Of a DNA stretch of 64,000 nucleotides, positions 33,875 through 42,276 are shown piece after piece (within the stretch, counting starts at the first letter, position 1; each line of letters starts with the position of its first letter). Below the pieces are notes generated by a model. That model saw only the letters and a list, made by a program, of their open reading frames with translations. It did not search any database and had not been told where the DNA came from. A program made the translations under genes and the position numbers. Source of the DNA: WLND01 sp040398845 (GTDB lineage: Bacteria; Actinomycetota; Actinomycetes; S36-B12); assembly GCA_040398845.1 (NCBI GenBank), contig JBBATH010000013.1:1-64000 (forward strand), given 5' to 3'.

Positions 33875-34734
33875 CCTTACAACTGGGCAGGGGCTCGTTT
33901 TCCGACACTGACCTCCTCGTCATGGCGATCGTCAACCGCACGCCGGACTCGTTCTTCGACAAGGGCGCCTCATGGGCAGATGACGCGGCCATGGATCGGG
34001 TCCATGCGGTCATCGCTGAGGGCGCGGACATCATCGACATTGGTGGGGTCAAGGCTGGCCCGGGTGAGTATGTGTCACCCGAGGAGGAAGCCCGCCGAAC
34101 CGTGCCCTTCATCGCCGCTGTCCGGGCCGCCTATCCCGACATCGTGATCAGCGTCGACACCTGGCGGCATGAGGTTGGCCGGGCGGCCTGCGAGGCGGGT
34201 GCCGATGTCCTGAACGATGCTTGGGGAGGTGTCGACCCCAAGTTGGCCGAGGTAGCGGCCGAGTTCTCAGCCGGAATCGTCTGCACCCACACCGGTGGGG
34301 CCGAGCCCAGAACCAGACCTCATCGAGTTGCCTACGACGACGTGATGCAGGACATTCTCACCCGAACGACCGCACTCGCAGATCGAGCCTGCAGTCTCGG
34401 CGTCCCTCGAGAGGGCATCGTCATAGATCCGGGCCACGACTTCGGGAAGAACACCTGGCATTCACTGGAAGCAACCCGCCGCATCAGTGACATGGTCCTT
34501 ACCGGATGGCCCGTGCTCATCTCGACGTCCAATAAGGACTTCATCGGCGAGACCCTCGACCGACCGGTCGACCAGCGGCTGCTCGGCAGCCTCGCCTCGG
34601 TGGCCGTCACAGCCCACGCCGGTGCACGAATCTTCCGGGTCCATGCGGTTGCCGAGACACGTGAGGTGCTCGACATGGTGGCCTCGATCCTCGGGACCCG
34701 AGCCCCCGCCCGCGCAGTTCGAGGCTTGGCATGA
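33871..34734 (+). CDS. folP2: Dihydropteroate synthase homologue FolP2
   Basis: 287 aa TIM barrel of the DHPS family. The first motif is AIVNRTPDSFFDKGA and the second DIGGVKAGPGEYVSPEEE, where canonical FolP1 has DIGGxSTRPG. That change and the tail AVRGLA are the hallmarks of mycobacterial FolP2, which is reported to lack ordinary DHPS activity. Other matching segments are DAWGGVDPKLAEVAAEF, CTHTGG and DPGHDFGKNTWHSL. The GTG start overlaps gpgS (GTGA). The biochemical role of FolP2 beside GpgS is still unclear. Confidence 0.93.
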   Translation: MTLQLGRGSFSDTDLLVMAIVNRTPDSFFDKGASWADDAAMDRVHAVIAEGADIIDIGGVKAGPGEYVSPEEEARRTVPFIAAVRAAYPDIVISVDTWRHEVGRAACEAGADVLNDAWGGVDPKLAEVAAEFSAGIVCTHTGGAEPRTRPHRVAYDDVMQDILTRTTALADRACSLGVPREGIVIDPGHDFGKNTWHSLEATRRISDMVLTGWPVLISTSNKDFIGETLDRPVDQRLLGSLASVAVTAHAGARIFRVHAVAETREVLDMVASILGTRAPARAVRGLA

Positions 34735-35468
34735 GCATCGTCAGTGCGGCTCTTGTGCCAGCAGCACCTCTGCTCGTGCCCGGCCTCAACGGGCACACGA
34801 TGCCGGCTCCAGAGGTGCGTTCGGCGGCCCTCGACGCGATCCAGCGAATGATCGATGCGGGCGTTGATGAAGTGATCGTGCTTGCCGAAGCAGTTCGGGA
34901 TGGCCTGTTCGACAGCACAGCTCCCTGGGGCCTGCATCGAATCGGAGGCTTGCACTTTTTCAGCGAAGCCGGAGCCGTCTTCGATCAGCTCCTGACAATG
35001 CCGCTAGCGATTGGCGCATCGATGCTTCGCGATGCGGGGTGGACTGGGACCACGTCCTTTCACGCCCTCGAGCGCACCATGTCAGCCGATGCCGCTGCAG
35101 AGGTCGGGCGCGGCCTCGAAACGACGAAACGATCAGTCGGGCTCCTTCTCCTCGGCAACGGCAGCGCCTGTTGCACTGAGAAGGCACCAGGCTCCTTCCA
35201 CCCGCAGGCCGATGAATTCAACACAAATCTCGTTGCAATGATCCGCCAGGGAAATCGCGCCGCCATGATGGAGCTCCCCACTCAGGGCGCTGCTGAACAA
35301 CTGAGCGACATCCGAGTCCCCTTGCAGGTGTTCGCCGGAGCCACCTCGGGACATAGGTTCCTCGGCTCGATCACGTTCGCTGATGACTTCGCCGGCGTGT
35401 ACTACATCTGCGCCACACAGCTCCTTGATGCCGATGACCTCCGCCTGCACGCTGCGTCCAGCAGGTGA
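34731..35468 (+). CDS. LigB-like (class III extradiol dioxygenase family) protein of unknown role
   Basis: 245 aa. The N-terminus SAALVPAAPLLVPGLNG and the C-terminal FAGATSGHRFLGSITFADDFAGVYYICATQLL resemble actinobacterial proteins assigned to the LigB/class III extradiol family. The canonical metal histidine motif (HxP near the N-terminus) is not obvious: VPAAPLL has no histidine. It may therefore be catalytically inactive or a distinct enzyme. It is coupled by 4-base overlaps to folP2 and to the MFS gene. The function is unknown. Confidence 0.65.
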   Translation: MSIVSAALVPAAPLLVPGLNGHTMPAPEVRSAALDAIQRMIDAGVDEVIVLAEAVRDGLFDSTAPWGLHRIGGLHFFSEAGAVFDQLLTMPLAIGASMLRDAGWTGTTSFHALERTMSADAAAEVGRGLETTKRSVGLLLLGNGSACCTEKAPGSFHPQADEFNTNLVAMIRQGNRAAMMELPTQGAAEQLSDIRVPLQVFAGATSGHRFLGSITFADDFAGVYYICATQLLDADDLRLHAASSR

Positions 35469-36865
35469 CCAGCGACCAACGAAGGATCACGTTCGCCGTC
35501 TGCGTGATTGCATGGCTATCCCTTCTCGTCGTCGCAGGTTTGACGTTCCTCGTCACGCCGATGTCCGAGGATCTTGGATTGAGCAACAGTGAAGTCGAGA
35601 ACATCCTCGTCATCCCCAGTGTGTCTGCGCTGCTCGTCATCTTCATTGCCGGTCAGGCGGGAGACCGAGTCGGACACCGAAAGACCCTCGTCATGTCGGG
35701 CACGGGATTTGCCCTCGGATCTGTCCTCCTCGCGCTGGCCCCGGGACCCATAGCCGTCCAAATTGGGCTCGCGATGTGCGGGAGCATGGCAGTAGCGATG
35801 CAAATCGTGGCCATAGGGCTGCTCCAAAAGACCGTGCCCGAAGGCAAGGCCCGGGTCTCTGCCTTCACCAGTTACGGAATGGTCTTTCCGCTGGGGTTTC
35901 TGATTTTCCCAGTGGCAACCGCCGGTCTCCTCGAGGTCGCGAACTGGCGCTGGGTTCCGGTCATCTGGGCGGTGTCCGGGGTGGCGATCTGCACGGTCGC
36001 CTTCAGCCGCCTTCGCCCGAGTGAGTCGACCCGACCCATGGGCGAGTGGCTCACACCGCTGCTCGCAGGAATAGCGCTCACGGCCGGCGCTCGGAGCTTG
36101 GCCGAGACGAGCCACGAGCGCTTCGAATCCCCGGTCGTCATCATTGGGCTCCTCATGACCGTGACGGCAGTGGTGTGCTGCGCGCTCACCATGAGGCATT
36201 CGACTCGTTCAACATTCACCCTTGAGCCCCTGAGACGCGGGCTCCTGCGCAACCTCCTCGTCGGGGTCGGGATCGTGTCACTGGTCGGGATGCTCACCTA
36301 CGTGACCATCGCCCTCGAATACCTCTACGACCTCGCTCCCCTCCGGGCAGCCATCCTGCTCGTCCCCGCGCAGTTAGGCGCAGTGTTTGGAGCCAAGTTC
36401 CTTGCCGCCTGGGCAATGCATCGATGGGGGGTCTCACTGGCAGCTCGACGCCTCATGATTGCGATTGCCATCACGATGCTCCCACTCCTCGCGATGCAGT
36501 CGGACACCCCGGCCTGGTATCTCATTTCGTGCGCCGCGATCTTCAGCTGTATGGGAATGGCTGCGCTGACGGTGCTCAACGCCGAGGTGATGGGCCAAGG
36601 TCCTCGCGAGAGTACGGGCACCGTCTCCTCCTCCCGCGCTGCCGCCAGTTCGATCGGCGGGGCCTTGGGCGTCGCGGCTCTCGGCACTCCCATCATTTCT
36701 GCGGTAAGCGTCGAAGGAGGGGTCGGATCAGTGAGCGCCGCGCAGTTGGACCAACTCGCAGCGGGCTTGCGACTCGATGCCGTCCTCGCATGCGTGATCG
36801 CCACACTCGGCTGGGTAGTCCTCACCCGAGCAGAGCGACGCTACAAGGAGGTCACGCCGACGTGA
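35465..36865 (+). CDS. MFS transporter
   Basis: 466 aa with 12-14 hydrophobic helices. The MFS loop motif is GQAGDRVGHRKTLVMSG between helices 2 and 3. GTG at 35465 overlaps the LigB-like stop by 4 bases, making it the last gene of the gpgS operon. The layout resembles DHA2-type drug/metabolite exporters. The solute cannot be read from sequence; it may export a product linked to the operon. Confidence 0.87.
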   Translation: MTSDQRRITFAVCVIAWLSLLVVAGLTFLVTPMSEDLGLSNSEVENILVIPSVSALLVIFIAGQAGDRVGHRKTLVMSGTGFALGSVLLALAPGPIAVQIGLAMCGSMAVAMQIVAIGLLQKTVPEGKARVSAFTSYGMVFPLGFLIFPVATAGLLEVANWRWVPVIWAVSGVAICTVAFSRLRPSESTRPMGEWLTPLLAGIALTAGARSLAETSHERFESPVVIIGLLMTVTAVVCCALTMRHSTRSTFTLEPLRRGLLRNLLVGVGIVSLVGMLTYVTIALEYLYDLAPLRAAILLVPAQLGAVFGAKFLAAWAMHRWGVSLAARRLMIAIAITMLPLLAMQSDTPAWYLISCAAIFSCMGMAALTVLNAEVMGQGPRESTGTVSSSRAAASSIGGALGVAALGTPIISAVSVEGGVGSVSAAQLDQLAAGLRLDAVLACVIATLGWVVLTRAERRYKEVTPT

Positions 36866-36877
36866 TCCCCACGACCG

Positions 36878-38227
36878 TTAGAAGTCCTCGAAGTACTCGT
36901 CAATCTCCCACTGGGTGATCTCGCGGGTGCCCGAATCCTCGACCGCCTCCTCGTATCGGCGCACCTCATCGCGCTTGAGCGTCTCGAAGGCCTGCACAAA
37001 CGGCTCGCCGAGGATGCCCACGAGGAAGGTGTCGGCACGCATGGCATCGAGTGCATCGGTAAACGTCATCGGCAGCACGGGTTGGCTCTCATCGGTATAC
37101 GACCAACCCTCGGAGTGCGGGGGGCATTCGAGTTGACGTGTGAGCCCATCCAGTGCTGCGCCCAGGATCGCAGCGATCATCACGTAGGGGTTGGCCGCGC
37201 CGTCAGCGATCCGTACTTCGATCCGGGCACCCGCTCCGCGCTCCGGAGGAATCCGGACAAAGGTCGTGCGATTGTCATATCCCCAGTTCGCCCGATAGGG
37301 AGCCATCGTGTCCGGACCGAGACGCTTATACGCGTTGATGGTCGGGTTGCAGAACGCGACGAGCGCCGGTGCGTGCTCGAGCACGCCGGCCATCATTCGC
37401 TTAGCGATGATCGACAGGTCTCCGTTCGGCTCGCCCATCATGTTCGTGCCGTTGACGTCGGTCACCGAGAAGTGGAGGTGGAAGCCGCTCCCACCCTCGT
37501 CACCAAAGGGCTTGCCAATAAAAGTACTCATGATTCCTTGACGGTTCGTCACATCCTTGACGGCCGTCTTGAACAGGAAGGTTCGATCAGCCGCATCGAG
37601 GGCGTCGCCATGCCAGAGGTTGATCTCGTACTGAGATGGGCAGAACTCATGGTTGCCCGCAAAGGCTCCGATGTTCAGCCGGTCAATCATCCGGAGCAGG
37701 TGAAGGAAGGTGCCGTCAGGATCAACAAGCGAGCCAGTCTGGTAGACCCGGCCCGTCTTGTTCAGGACTCGCTCCCACGTGCCATTCGGCTTATGCGCGA
37801 GGTAGAACTCAAGCTCGGGTCCCACGACGGGCAGTAGCCCGAGCGCCTTGTACTCCTCGATGACCCGACGCAGCAGCGATCGCGGCGAAATTGCATTCGG
37901 CGTGCCATCAGGCTCATCGATGTCAGCGATCGCGTAGGCGACGCCCGGCTCCCACGGAAGCGGCCGGATGGTCGAGGCGTCAAGGCGCGAGACCATGTCG
38001 GACAGGCCGTCCTGCAGGCTGCCGTGGCCATCGAGCACATCACCTCGGGTCGTGGTGGTCCAGGTCGCCTGGCAGAAGGCGGGCCCGTGTCCAGCAGCGC
38101 GCTCGAGTTGGGAGACCGTGATGTCCTTGGACCGGGTGAGGCCCAACACATCCGGCCAGACGAGTCGGAGAATGTCGATGTTCTGGTTCTCAAGATCGCG
38201 ACGAACGTCTGCAAGTTCCTGCTGCAT
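36878..38227 (-). CDS. Glutamine-synthetase-like ligase (third copy)
   Basis: 449 aa with GS beta-grasp (about 1-105) and catalytic domains. Motifs are VVGPELEFYLAH, NHEFCPSQYEINLWHGDALDAAD, GGSGFHLHFSV, CNPTINAYKRLGPD and ARIEVRIADGAANPYVM. The GS metal ligands and ATP-binding histidine are all in place, so it should be an active ligase. It ends 12 bases from the convergent MFS gene. ATG at 38227 has GAGGGA upstream. It is divergent from an amidotransferase, with operator site 2 between them. Together they resemble the AtdA1/AtdA2 (aniline) and PuuA/PuuD pairs. The amine is not known. Confidence 0.88.
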   Translation of the reverse strand: MQQELADVRRDLENQNIDILRLVWPDVLGLTRSKDITVSQLERAAGHGPAFCQATWTTTTRGDVLDGHGSLQDGLSDMVSRLDASTIRPLPWEPGVAYAIADIDEPDGTPNAISPRSLLRRVIEEYKALGLLPVVGPELEFYLAHKPNGTWERVLNKTGRVYQTGSLVDPDGTFLHLLRMIDRLNIGAFAGNHEFCPSQYEINLWHGDALDAADRTFLFKTAVKDVTNRQGIMSTFIGKPFGDEGGSGFHLHFSVTDVNGTNMMGEPNGDLSIIAKRMMAGVLEHAPALVAFCNPTINAYKRLGPDTMAPYRANWGYDNRTTFVRIPPERGAGARIEVRIADGAANPYVMIAAILGAALDGLTRQLECPPHSEGWSYTDESQPVLPMTFTDALDAMRADTFLVGILGEPFVQAFETLKRDEVRRYEEAVEDSGTREITQWEIDEYFEDF

Positions 38228-38270
38228 GGTGTGTCCCTCAGTTCTCTGCTGCCGTGATTATCCTGTCGAA

Positions 38271-38292
38271 GATCGTTCGGCCCCCAACGATC
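38271..38292. promoter_or_regulatory. Shared regulon operator, site 2
   Basis: Inverted repeat with perfect 7-bp arms GATCGTT / AACGATC around CGGCCCCC, in the 123-bp divergent promoter of the third GS-like ligase and the second amidotransferase. The 20-bp core (38272-38291) is the best copy of the four-site element. Confidence 0.65.
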
Positions 38293-38350
38293 TCGGAATA
38301 GTATGTCAATCCTGCTCGCTTGGGGCAGGATTTCGGAGAGGATTTACCGC

Positions 38351-39082
38351 ATGCGGGTCCTATTTATGCAGCACGACGCCTTCAGCCCCCCGCGACTCGT
38401 CTCCGAACGCTTTGAGGAACTCGGCTTCGAGGTGGTCGAGGGCCTGATCGTCGAAGCAGCCCACTACAACACCCCCGGTGTCGTCACCTACGATTTCCCG
38501 GACCCGTCCGAGTTCGATGTCATCGTCCCGATGGGGTCGCCTTGGGGAGCCTGGGACGACGCGACGATCGGCTCGTGGCTGCTGCCCGAAGTCGACTGGC
38601 TCCACGCGGCCGATACTGCCGGGGTTCCCGTCCTCGGAATCTGCTTCGGTGGCCAATTGCTCGCCCGAGCCCACGGCGGCAGCGTCGGCCCGGCACCGGA
38701 CTGCGAGATCGGCTGGACAAGCGTGTGGAGCGACAACGAGTCGCTCATCCCCCCCGGTCCTTGGTTCTCATTCCACTACGACCGATGGGAACTGCCCCCT
38801 GGTGCAACGGAGATCGCCCGCACGTCGCGGGCTTCGCAGGCCTTCACCCTGCGCAAGAACCTTGCCCTCCAGTTCCATCCGGAACTCACCGGCGACATGC
38901 TCCATGGCTGGCTCAACTCGCCCGGCGAGGGCCGGGACTTGATCGTCATCGACGGCCAAGATCCCGACATCCTGCTCTCCTACGCACGCGCGGAAGAGCC
39001 TAAGGCGCGCATCAGAGCACACGCCCTCGTTGACAGTTTCCTCACCCAGGTGGCAGGCCTCGGACACCTCGTCAGAAGCTGA
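38351..39082 (+). CDS. Class I glutamine amidotransferase-like hydrolase (second)
   Basis: 243 aa GATase1 domain. The nucleophile cysteine is in VLGICFGGQLLARAHGG (about residue 99) and the His-Glu of the triad in LQFHPELTGDML. It is a paralogue of 4845-5552. ATG at 38351 is the start that gives the family N-terminus MRVLFMQHD; the ribosome site is weak. It is convergent with the P450 at 39087, only 4 bases apart, and divergent from its probable partner ligase. The inferred role is release of glutamate from a gamma-glutamyl amide. Confidence 0.85.
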   Translation: MRVLFMQHDAFSPPRLVSERFEELGFEVVEGLIVEAAHYNTPGVVTYDFPDPSEFDVIVPMGSPWGAWDDATIGSWLLPEVDWLHAADTAGVPVLGICFGGQLLARAHGGSVGPAPDCEIGWTSVWSDNESLIPPGPWFSFHYDRWELPPGATEIARTSRASQAFTLRKNLALQFHPELTGDMLHGWLNSPGEGRDLIVIDGQDPDILLSYARAEEPKARIRAHALVDSFLTQVAGLGHLVRS

Positions 39083-39086
39083 AGCG

Positions 39087-40331
39087 CTACGCCTTGCGCA
39101 CCGGCAGTCGCTTGAAGCCGTGGACGAAGTTGCTGTAGACGTAGTCGGCCTTGCCATTCGGCACGAGATCAACATCGCGCGCGAGCAGGTCCTCGAACAT
39201 GATCTGGATCTCAAGTCTGGCAAGTGAGTTGCCCAAGCACATGTGAGGTCCGCCGCGACCGAAGGACATGTGCTCATTCGGGTGCCGCTGAACATCGAAG
39301 GCGTTGGGGTTAGCGAACACCTCCTCGTCGCGATTGCCCGAGCTGAACCACACCACGACCTTGTCGCCGGCCTTGATCTCCTGGCCGTTGAGCACCGTGT
39401 TGTGCCGGGCGGTGCGACGGAAATGGTGCACCGGGCTCGCTGCGCGCAGGAATTCCTCGACCGCCCACGGGATGAGCTCGGGGTTGGCGCGGAGGATGGC
39501 GATCTGATCGGGGTTCGCCATGAGGTTGTTCATCGTGTGCGTGATCGTGTGGCGGGTCGTCTCGTTGCCTGCGATGACGAGGAGGAGGAAGTAGTTGCGG
39601 AAGTCGCGCGCATCGATCGGGATGCCGTCGGACGGCTCAGTGTTCACGAGCACCGAGACGAGGTCTGTGCCGTTGCCGCCCTTGCGGCTCCAGGCGAGCT
39701 CGTATCCGTACTTGAACACCTCGAGCGCCGCCGGCGACCTGAACGGCAGATCGCGGTACATCTCGCTCTCGGGGCTGCCGAGAAGTACGTCGGCATGCTC
39801 CGGGTCGGTGTTGCCGATGAGCTTGTTGCCCCACTTGATCAGACTCGGGATATCGGATTCGGGGACATCGAGCAGTTGGGCGAGTACGCGGATCGGGAAG
39901 TCTGCTGCAACATCGGCGACGAAGTCGAAGTCGCTCTGGACGAGTGCCTTGTCGAGCGTGGTGGCGGTGATGCCGCGCAGGAAGGTCTCGTAGCCCGCGA
40001 GCGCGCGCGGGGTGAACTGCGGCTGCAGCATCCGGCGCAGGGTGCGGTGCCGAACGCCATCGGTCTCGAGAATTGACCTGCGGATCTCGAGCTGGCGGGG
40101 GTCGAGCTCCTCGAGGTTCGCTGCCCCGATCTCGCTCGAGTACATCTCGGTGTCGCGCAGTACCTCGACGATGTCGTTGTAGCGGGTGACGGACCAGAAG
40201 CCCGAGTTCGGCTCATCCTCGACGTTCCAGTGCACCGGTGAATCGCGCCGGAGATCCTCGAAGACCATAAGCGGCGCGCCTTCGGCGAACAGGCTGATAT
40301 CAGCAAGGGTAACGTCGGTCATGGTGCTCAT
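39087..40331 (-). CDS. Cytochrome P450 (third copy)
   Basis: 414 aa. The I-helix VIAGNETTRHTITHT has the acid-alcohol pair, ExxR is in EEFLRAASPVHHFRR, and the heme loop is FGRGGPHMCLGNSLARLE. It is clearly a paralogue of the P450 at 7991-9211, so two of the three ligase modules carry the same P450 type. ATG at 40331 has GGAGG 5 bases upstream. The operator site 40351-40370 lies just before this ribosome site and should block transcription when occupied. Redox partners are probably the ferredoxin/reductase at 49733-51115, whose operon has the same operator. Confidence 0.9.
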   Translation of the reverse strand: MSTMTDVTLADISLFAEGAPLMVFEDLRRDSPVHWNVEDEPNSGFWSVTRYNDIVEVLRDTEMYSSEIGAANLEELDPRQLEIRRSILETDGVRHRTLRRMLQPQFTPRALAGYETFLRGITATTLDKALVQSDFDFVADVAADFPIRVLAQLLDVPESDIPSLIKWGNKLIGNTDPEHADVLLGSPESEMYRDLPFRSPAALEVFKYGYELAWSRKGGNGTDLVSVLVNTEPSDGIPIDARDFRNYFLLLVIAGNETTRHTITHTMNNLMANPDQIAILRANPELIPWAVEEFLRAASPVHHFRRTARHNTVLNGQEIKAGDKVVVWFSSGNRDEEVFANPNAFDVQRHPNEHMSFGRGGPHMCLGNSLARLEIQIMFEDLLARDVDLVPNGKADYVYSNFVHGFKRLPVRKA

Positions 40332-40350
40332 GAATCCTCCGGAGCTCAAG

Positions 40351-40370
40351 ATCGTTCGGGACCAAACTAT
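40351..40370. promoter_or_regulatory. Shared regulon operator, site 3
   Basis: ATCGTTCGGGACCAAACTAT, 20-39 bases upstream of the third P450 start and about 80 bases before the divergent MarR gene. The left half is identical to sites 2 and 4; the right half is degenerate. Confidence 0.6.
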
Positions 40371-40450
40371 CTGCGTACCTTAGAGCGCCGTGGCGCTCGA
40401 TGTGAAGACTTGCGAGACTACCCCTGATATTTCCTAGCGAATGGGTCCAC

Positions 40451-40945
40451 ATGCCCGGCCAGCACACGCTCGACGAGACCGAAAGCCAGGTCGCCACGCG
40501 GCTCGCCGGCATGGATCTCGACTTCGAGGCCATGGCTGTCACCGCGAACCTCTTCCGCGCCGCGAACGCCGCCCGCAACCAGATGGAGCGAACCGTCCTC
40601 GCGAAGTCGAACCTCACCTGGACCGGCTTCGTCGTTCTCTGGGTGGCGTGGATATGGGAGACCGCCGAGACCCGTGAGATCGCCTCCGAGGCCGGTGTCT
40701 CGAAGGCAACACTCAGTGGAGTGCTTACCACGCTCGAGAGCCGAGGACTCCTCGAGCGCAAGCGCGGCGAACGCGACGGGCGCCTCGTCACCGTTGAACT
40801 CACAGCGGCCGGCAAGAGGCTCATGAAGGGGCTGTTCCCCGAGTTCAACAAGGCGGAGCGGCACGTGACCCGGGGCTTGGATCGCCCCCAACTACCCGCG
40901 ATCGCCGAGGCCCTGCGCCAGATCACGCAGGCGGCCAGAGACTAG
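40451..40945 (+). CDS. MarR-family transcriptional regulator
   Basis: 164 aa. The winged helix is at about residues 70-130 (REIASEAGVSKATLSGVLTTLESRGLLERKRGERDGRLVTVELTAAG), flanked by dimerisation helices. MarR proteins are usually local repressors of aromatic or xenobiotic catabolism; HpaR of the homoprotocatechuate operon belongs to this family. It is divergent from the third P450, with operator site 3 between them. It is therefore a candidate regulator of the four-site regulon, competing with the TetR at 24761. Confidence 0.87.
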   Translation: MPGQHTLDETESQVATRLAGMDLDFEAMAVTANLFRAANAARNQMERTVLAKSNLTWTGFVVLWVAWIWETAETREIASEAGVSKATLSGVLTTLESRGLLERKRGERDGRLVTVELTAAGKRLMKGLFPEFNKAERHVTRGLDRPQLPAIAEALRQITQAARD

Positions 40946-41075
40946 CCAGATGGCGGGGGCGAAGCCGCTCGAAACGCCCTTGACCTTCAGCACCGCAATC
41001 TCGTCCGGCGCTTCGAATCTCACCAATTTCAGCGGACGCTCATCACGCTCGGCCTTCTGGTGGTGAAACCTGCGT

Positions 41076-41270
41076 TTGTCCAGCTTATCGATCATCGTCG
41101 AGCGCATCGTCGGTGCGATCCTCGGATCGATGGTTGCAGACGACATTACGGTCGCGGGGTTGGGCCTGTGGTCGTGGCTCGTCGCCGTCATCTTCCAGCT
41201 GCTCACCATCCTGTGGATTCTGCCTAGCACCCAGGGCGATAACCAGTACGGGCCGAAGCCGGCTGAATAG
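41076..41270 (+). pseudogene. DUF805 membrane protein, C-terminal fragment
   Basis: 64 codons from a TTG, with a stop only 5 codons upstream. It has a hydrophobic helix (LWSWLVAVIFQLLTILWI) and then LPSTQGDNQYGPKP, which resembles the conserved DUF805 end (PGTxGxNRYGPDP). Normal DUF805 proteins are over 100 aa with several helices, so the N-terminal part is missing. Confidence 0.45.
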
Positions 41271-41440
41271 ATCGAGGGCACAAGGGCAGACCCTGGCTCA
41301 GTCGCGGCACTGGAGACACCAGCCGATGCCTCCTGGGTCGGCATCAAGGTGCGAATTCACGAGCTGGAACTCCAGTTCGCGGCTCCCACGACTGGCCGTG
41401 GACCCGGAAGCCATGACGAGCATTGCGACCAACATATCCG

Positions 41441-41456
41441 TGTAAATATATTTGCA
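41441..41456. promoter_or_regulatory. AT-rich palindrome before the XRE-nucleotidyltransferase gene
   Basis: TGTAAATATATTTGCA, one mismatch from a perfect 16-bp palindrome, ends 2 bases before the GTG start at 41459. It is strikingly AT-rich for this genome. It probably serves as promoter plus autoregulatory operator for the XRE domain. Confidence 0.5.
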
Positions 41457-41458
41457 GG

Positions 41459-41959
41459 GTGGACGCGTCATCCCTCATCAAAGAGGCACGCGGGCGAGCG
41501 GGCCTCACTCAGGCCCAGTTGGCGCATGCGGCCGGAACGTCACAGCCAACTCTGTCTGCATACGAGTCCGGTGCGAAATCCCCCTCAGTGCGCACACTTG
41601 ACCGGATCGTCCGTGCAACCGGCGCGTCATTGGACGTGCGGTTGCGTGCTGGGCCTATCGCGCGCGGTGAACTTCTCGCGCACCTTCGCGAACATGGCAC
41701 CGAGATTCGAAACGCGGCCCGAAAACGCAGAATCCGCAGCATTCGAGTCTTCGGTTCAACAGCCCGTGGTGAGGAAACGCCCACATCCGACGTCGACCTC
41801 CTTGTCGAATTCAATGCTGCCAAGCACGGTGTGCTTCCGCTGGCGGGCTTCGCAGCCGACGTGCGAGCGATCATTGGGCGTGACGTCGATGTGACAACCA
41901 CAAGTCTCCTGCGCGATGAGGTTCGCAGATCAGCCCTAGCCGAGGCAATGCCACTGTGA
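41459..41959 (+). CDS. XRE-HTH fused to a minimal nucleotidyltransferase (MntA-type antitoxin)
   Basis: 166 aa fusion. Residues about 3-60 are an XRE helix-turn-helix (IKEARGRAGLTQAQLAHAAG, SQPTLSAYESG). Residues about 85-160 are an MNT nucleotidyltransferase with the GSxARGxxxxxSDxDLLV motif (VFGSTARGEETPTSDVDLLVEF). MntA proteins AMPylate and neutralise HepT (HEPN) toxins; the fused HTH would give autoregulation. GTG at 41459 directly follows the AT-rich palindrome, so the transcript may be almost leaderless. Its stop overlaps the start of a severely shortened HepT-like frame. Confidence 0.8.
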   Translation: MDASSLIKEARGRAGLTQAQLAHAAGTSQPTLSAYESGAKSPSVRTLDRIVRATGASLDVRLRAGPIARGELLAHLREHGTEIRNAARKRRIRSIRVFGSTARGEETPTSDVDLLVEFNAAKHGVLPLAGFAADVRAIIGRDVDVTTTSLLRDEVRRSALAEAMPL

Positions 41960-42066
41960 CGCGTAACGTCGACGATCGAGCGGTGCCTGCCATCATTCAT
42001 CGAACCGTGCAGGGCGATCTTGGTCCGCTCGAGGCTGCGGTCAATCGTCTGCTGGCCGTCAGGTAA
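41956..42066 (+). pseudogene. HepT/DUF86 (HEPN) toxin remnant with internal deletion
   Basis: 36-codon frame starting GTG at 41956 in a GTGA overlap with the MntA-type gene, exactly where a HepT gene would start. Its beginning (VTRNVDDR) looks like a DUF86 N-terminus and its end (TVQGDLGPLEAAVNRLLA) like a DUF86 C-terminus. The roughly 70 residues between, including the Rx4-6H RNase motif, are absent. HepT proteins are about 110 aa, so the toxin should be inactive. Confidence 0.55.
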
Positions 42067-42276
42067 CTCGATGTTCACTGTCGCCGCCGACTGACGTGTT
42101 GATTGCCCGTGAAGGGAACGACAAGCCAAGGCATCCCGTGCCTGTGGGTCAACGTCCACTACGTTCTTGAGCGAGCGCAACGAAAGCGACCGCGACGAAT
42201 CGGCGTGTTCGTTGACTCAGTGCCCCACGCACATGCCATTCGGCACATTCTTAGCACTGGATGAATAATTTTTTTC

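Larger units (their letters stand above)
40946..41458. other. Degenerate region before the toxin-antitoxin island
   Basis: 513 bp with no intact gene. It contains a DUF805 C-terminal fragment (41076-41270). The opposite strand of about 40947-41100 also gives a charged coding-like peptide (contains LVRFEAPDEIAVLKVKG) that I cannot assign. This suggests eroded genes at the edge of an accessory island. Confidence 0.45.

Noticed and set aside
33871..34734. Using folP2 as evidence for a local one-carbon pathway with purU and the GcvT-like gene
   Set aside because: The gpgS-folP2 pair is a conserved core operon, and FolP2 has the altered motif, so its nearness is probably chance.
5553..38227. Calling the GS-like genes housekeeping glutamine synthetases
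   Set aside because: Three divergent copies sit in catabolic operons beside GATase1 hydrolases, and the second has HLN in place of the usual HxH. Amide ligases fit better.
42109..42264. 51-codon plus-strand frame between the HepT remnant and the XRE gene
   Set aside because: It could be a fragment (contains RIGVFVDSVPHAHAIRHIL), but no family is recognised and no ribosome site is seen.
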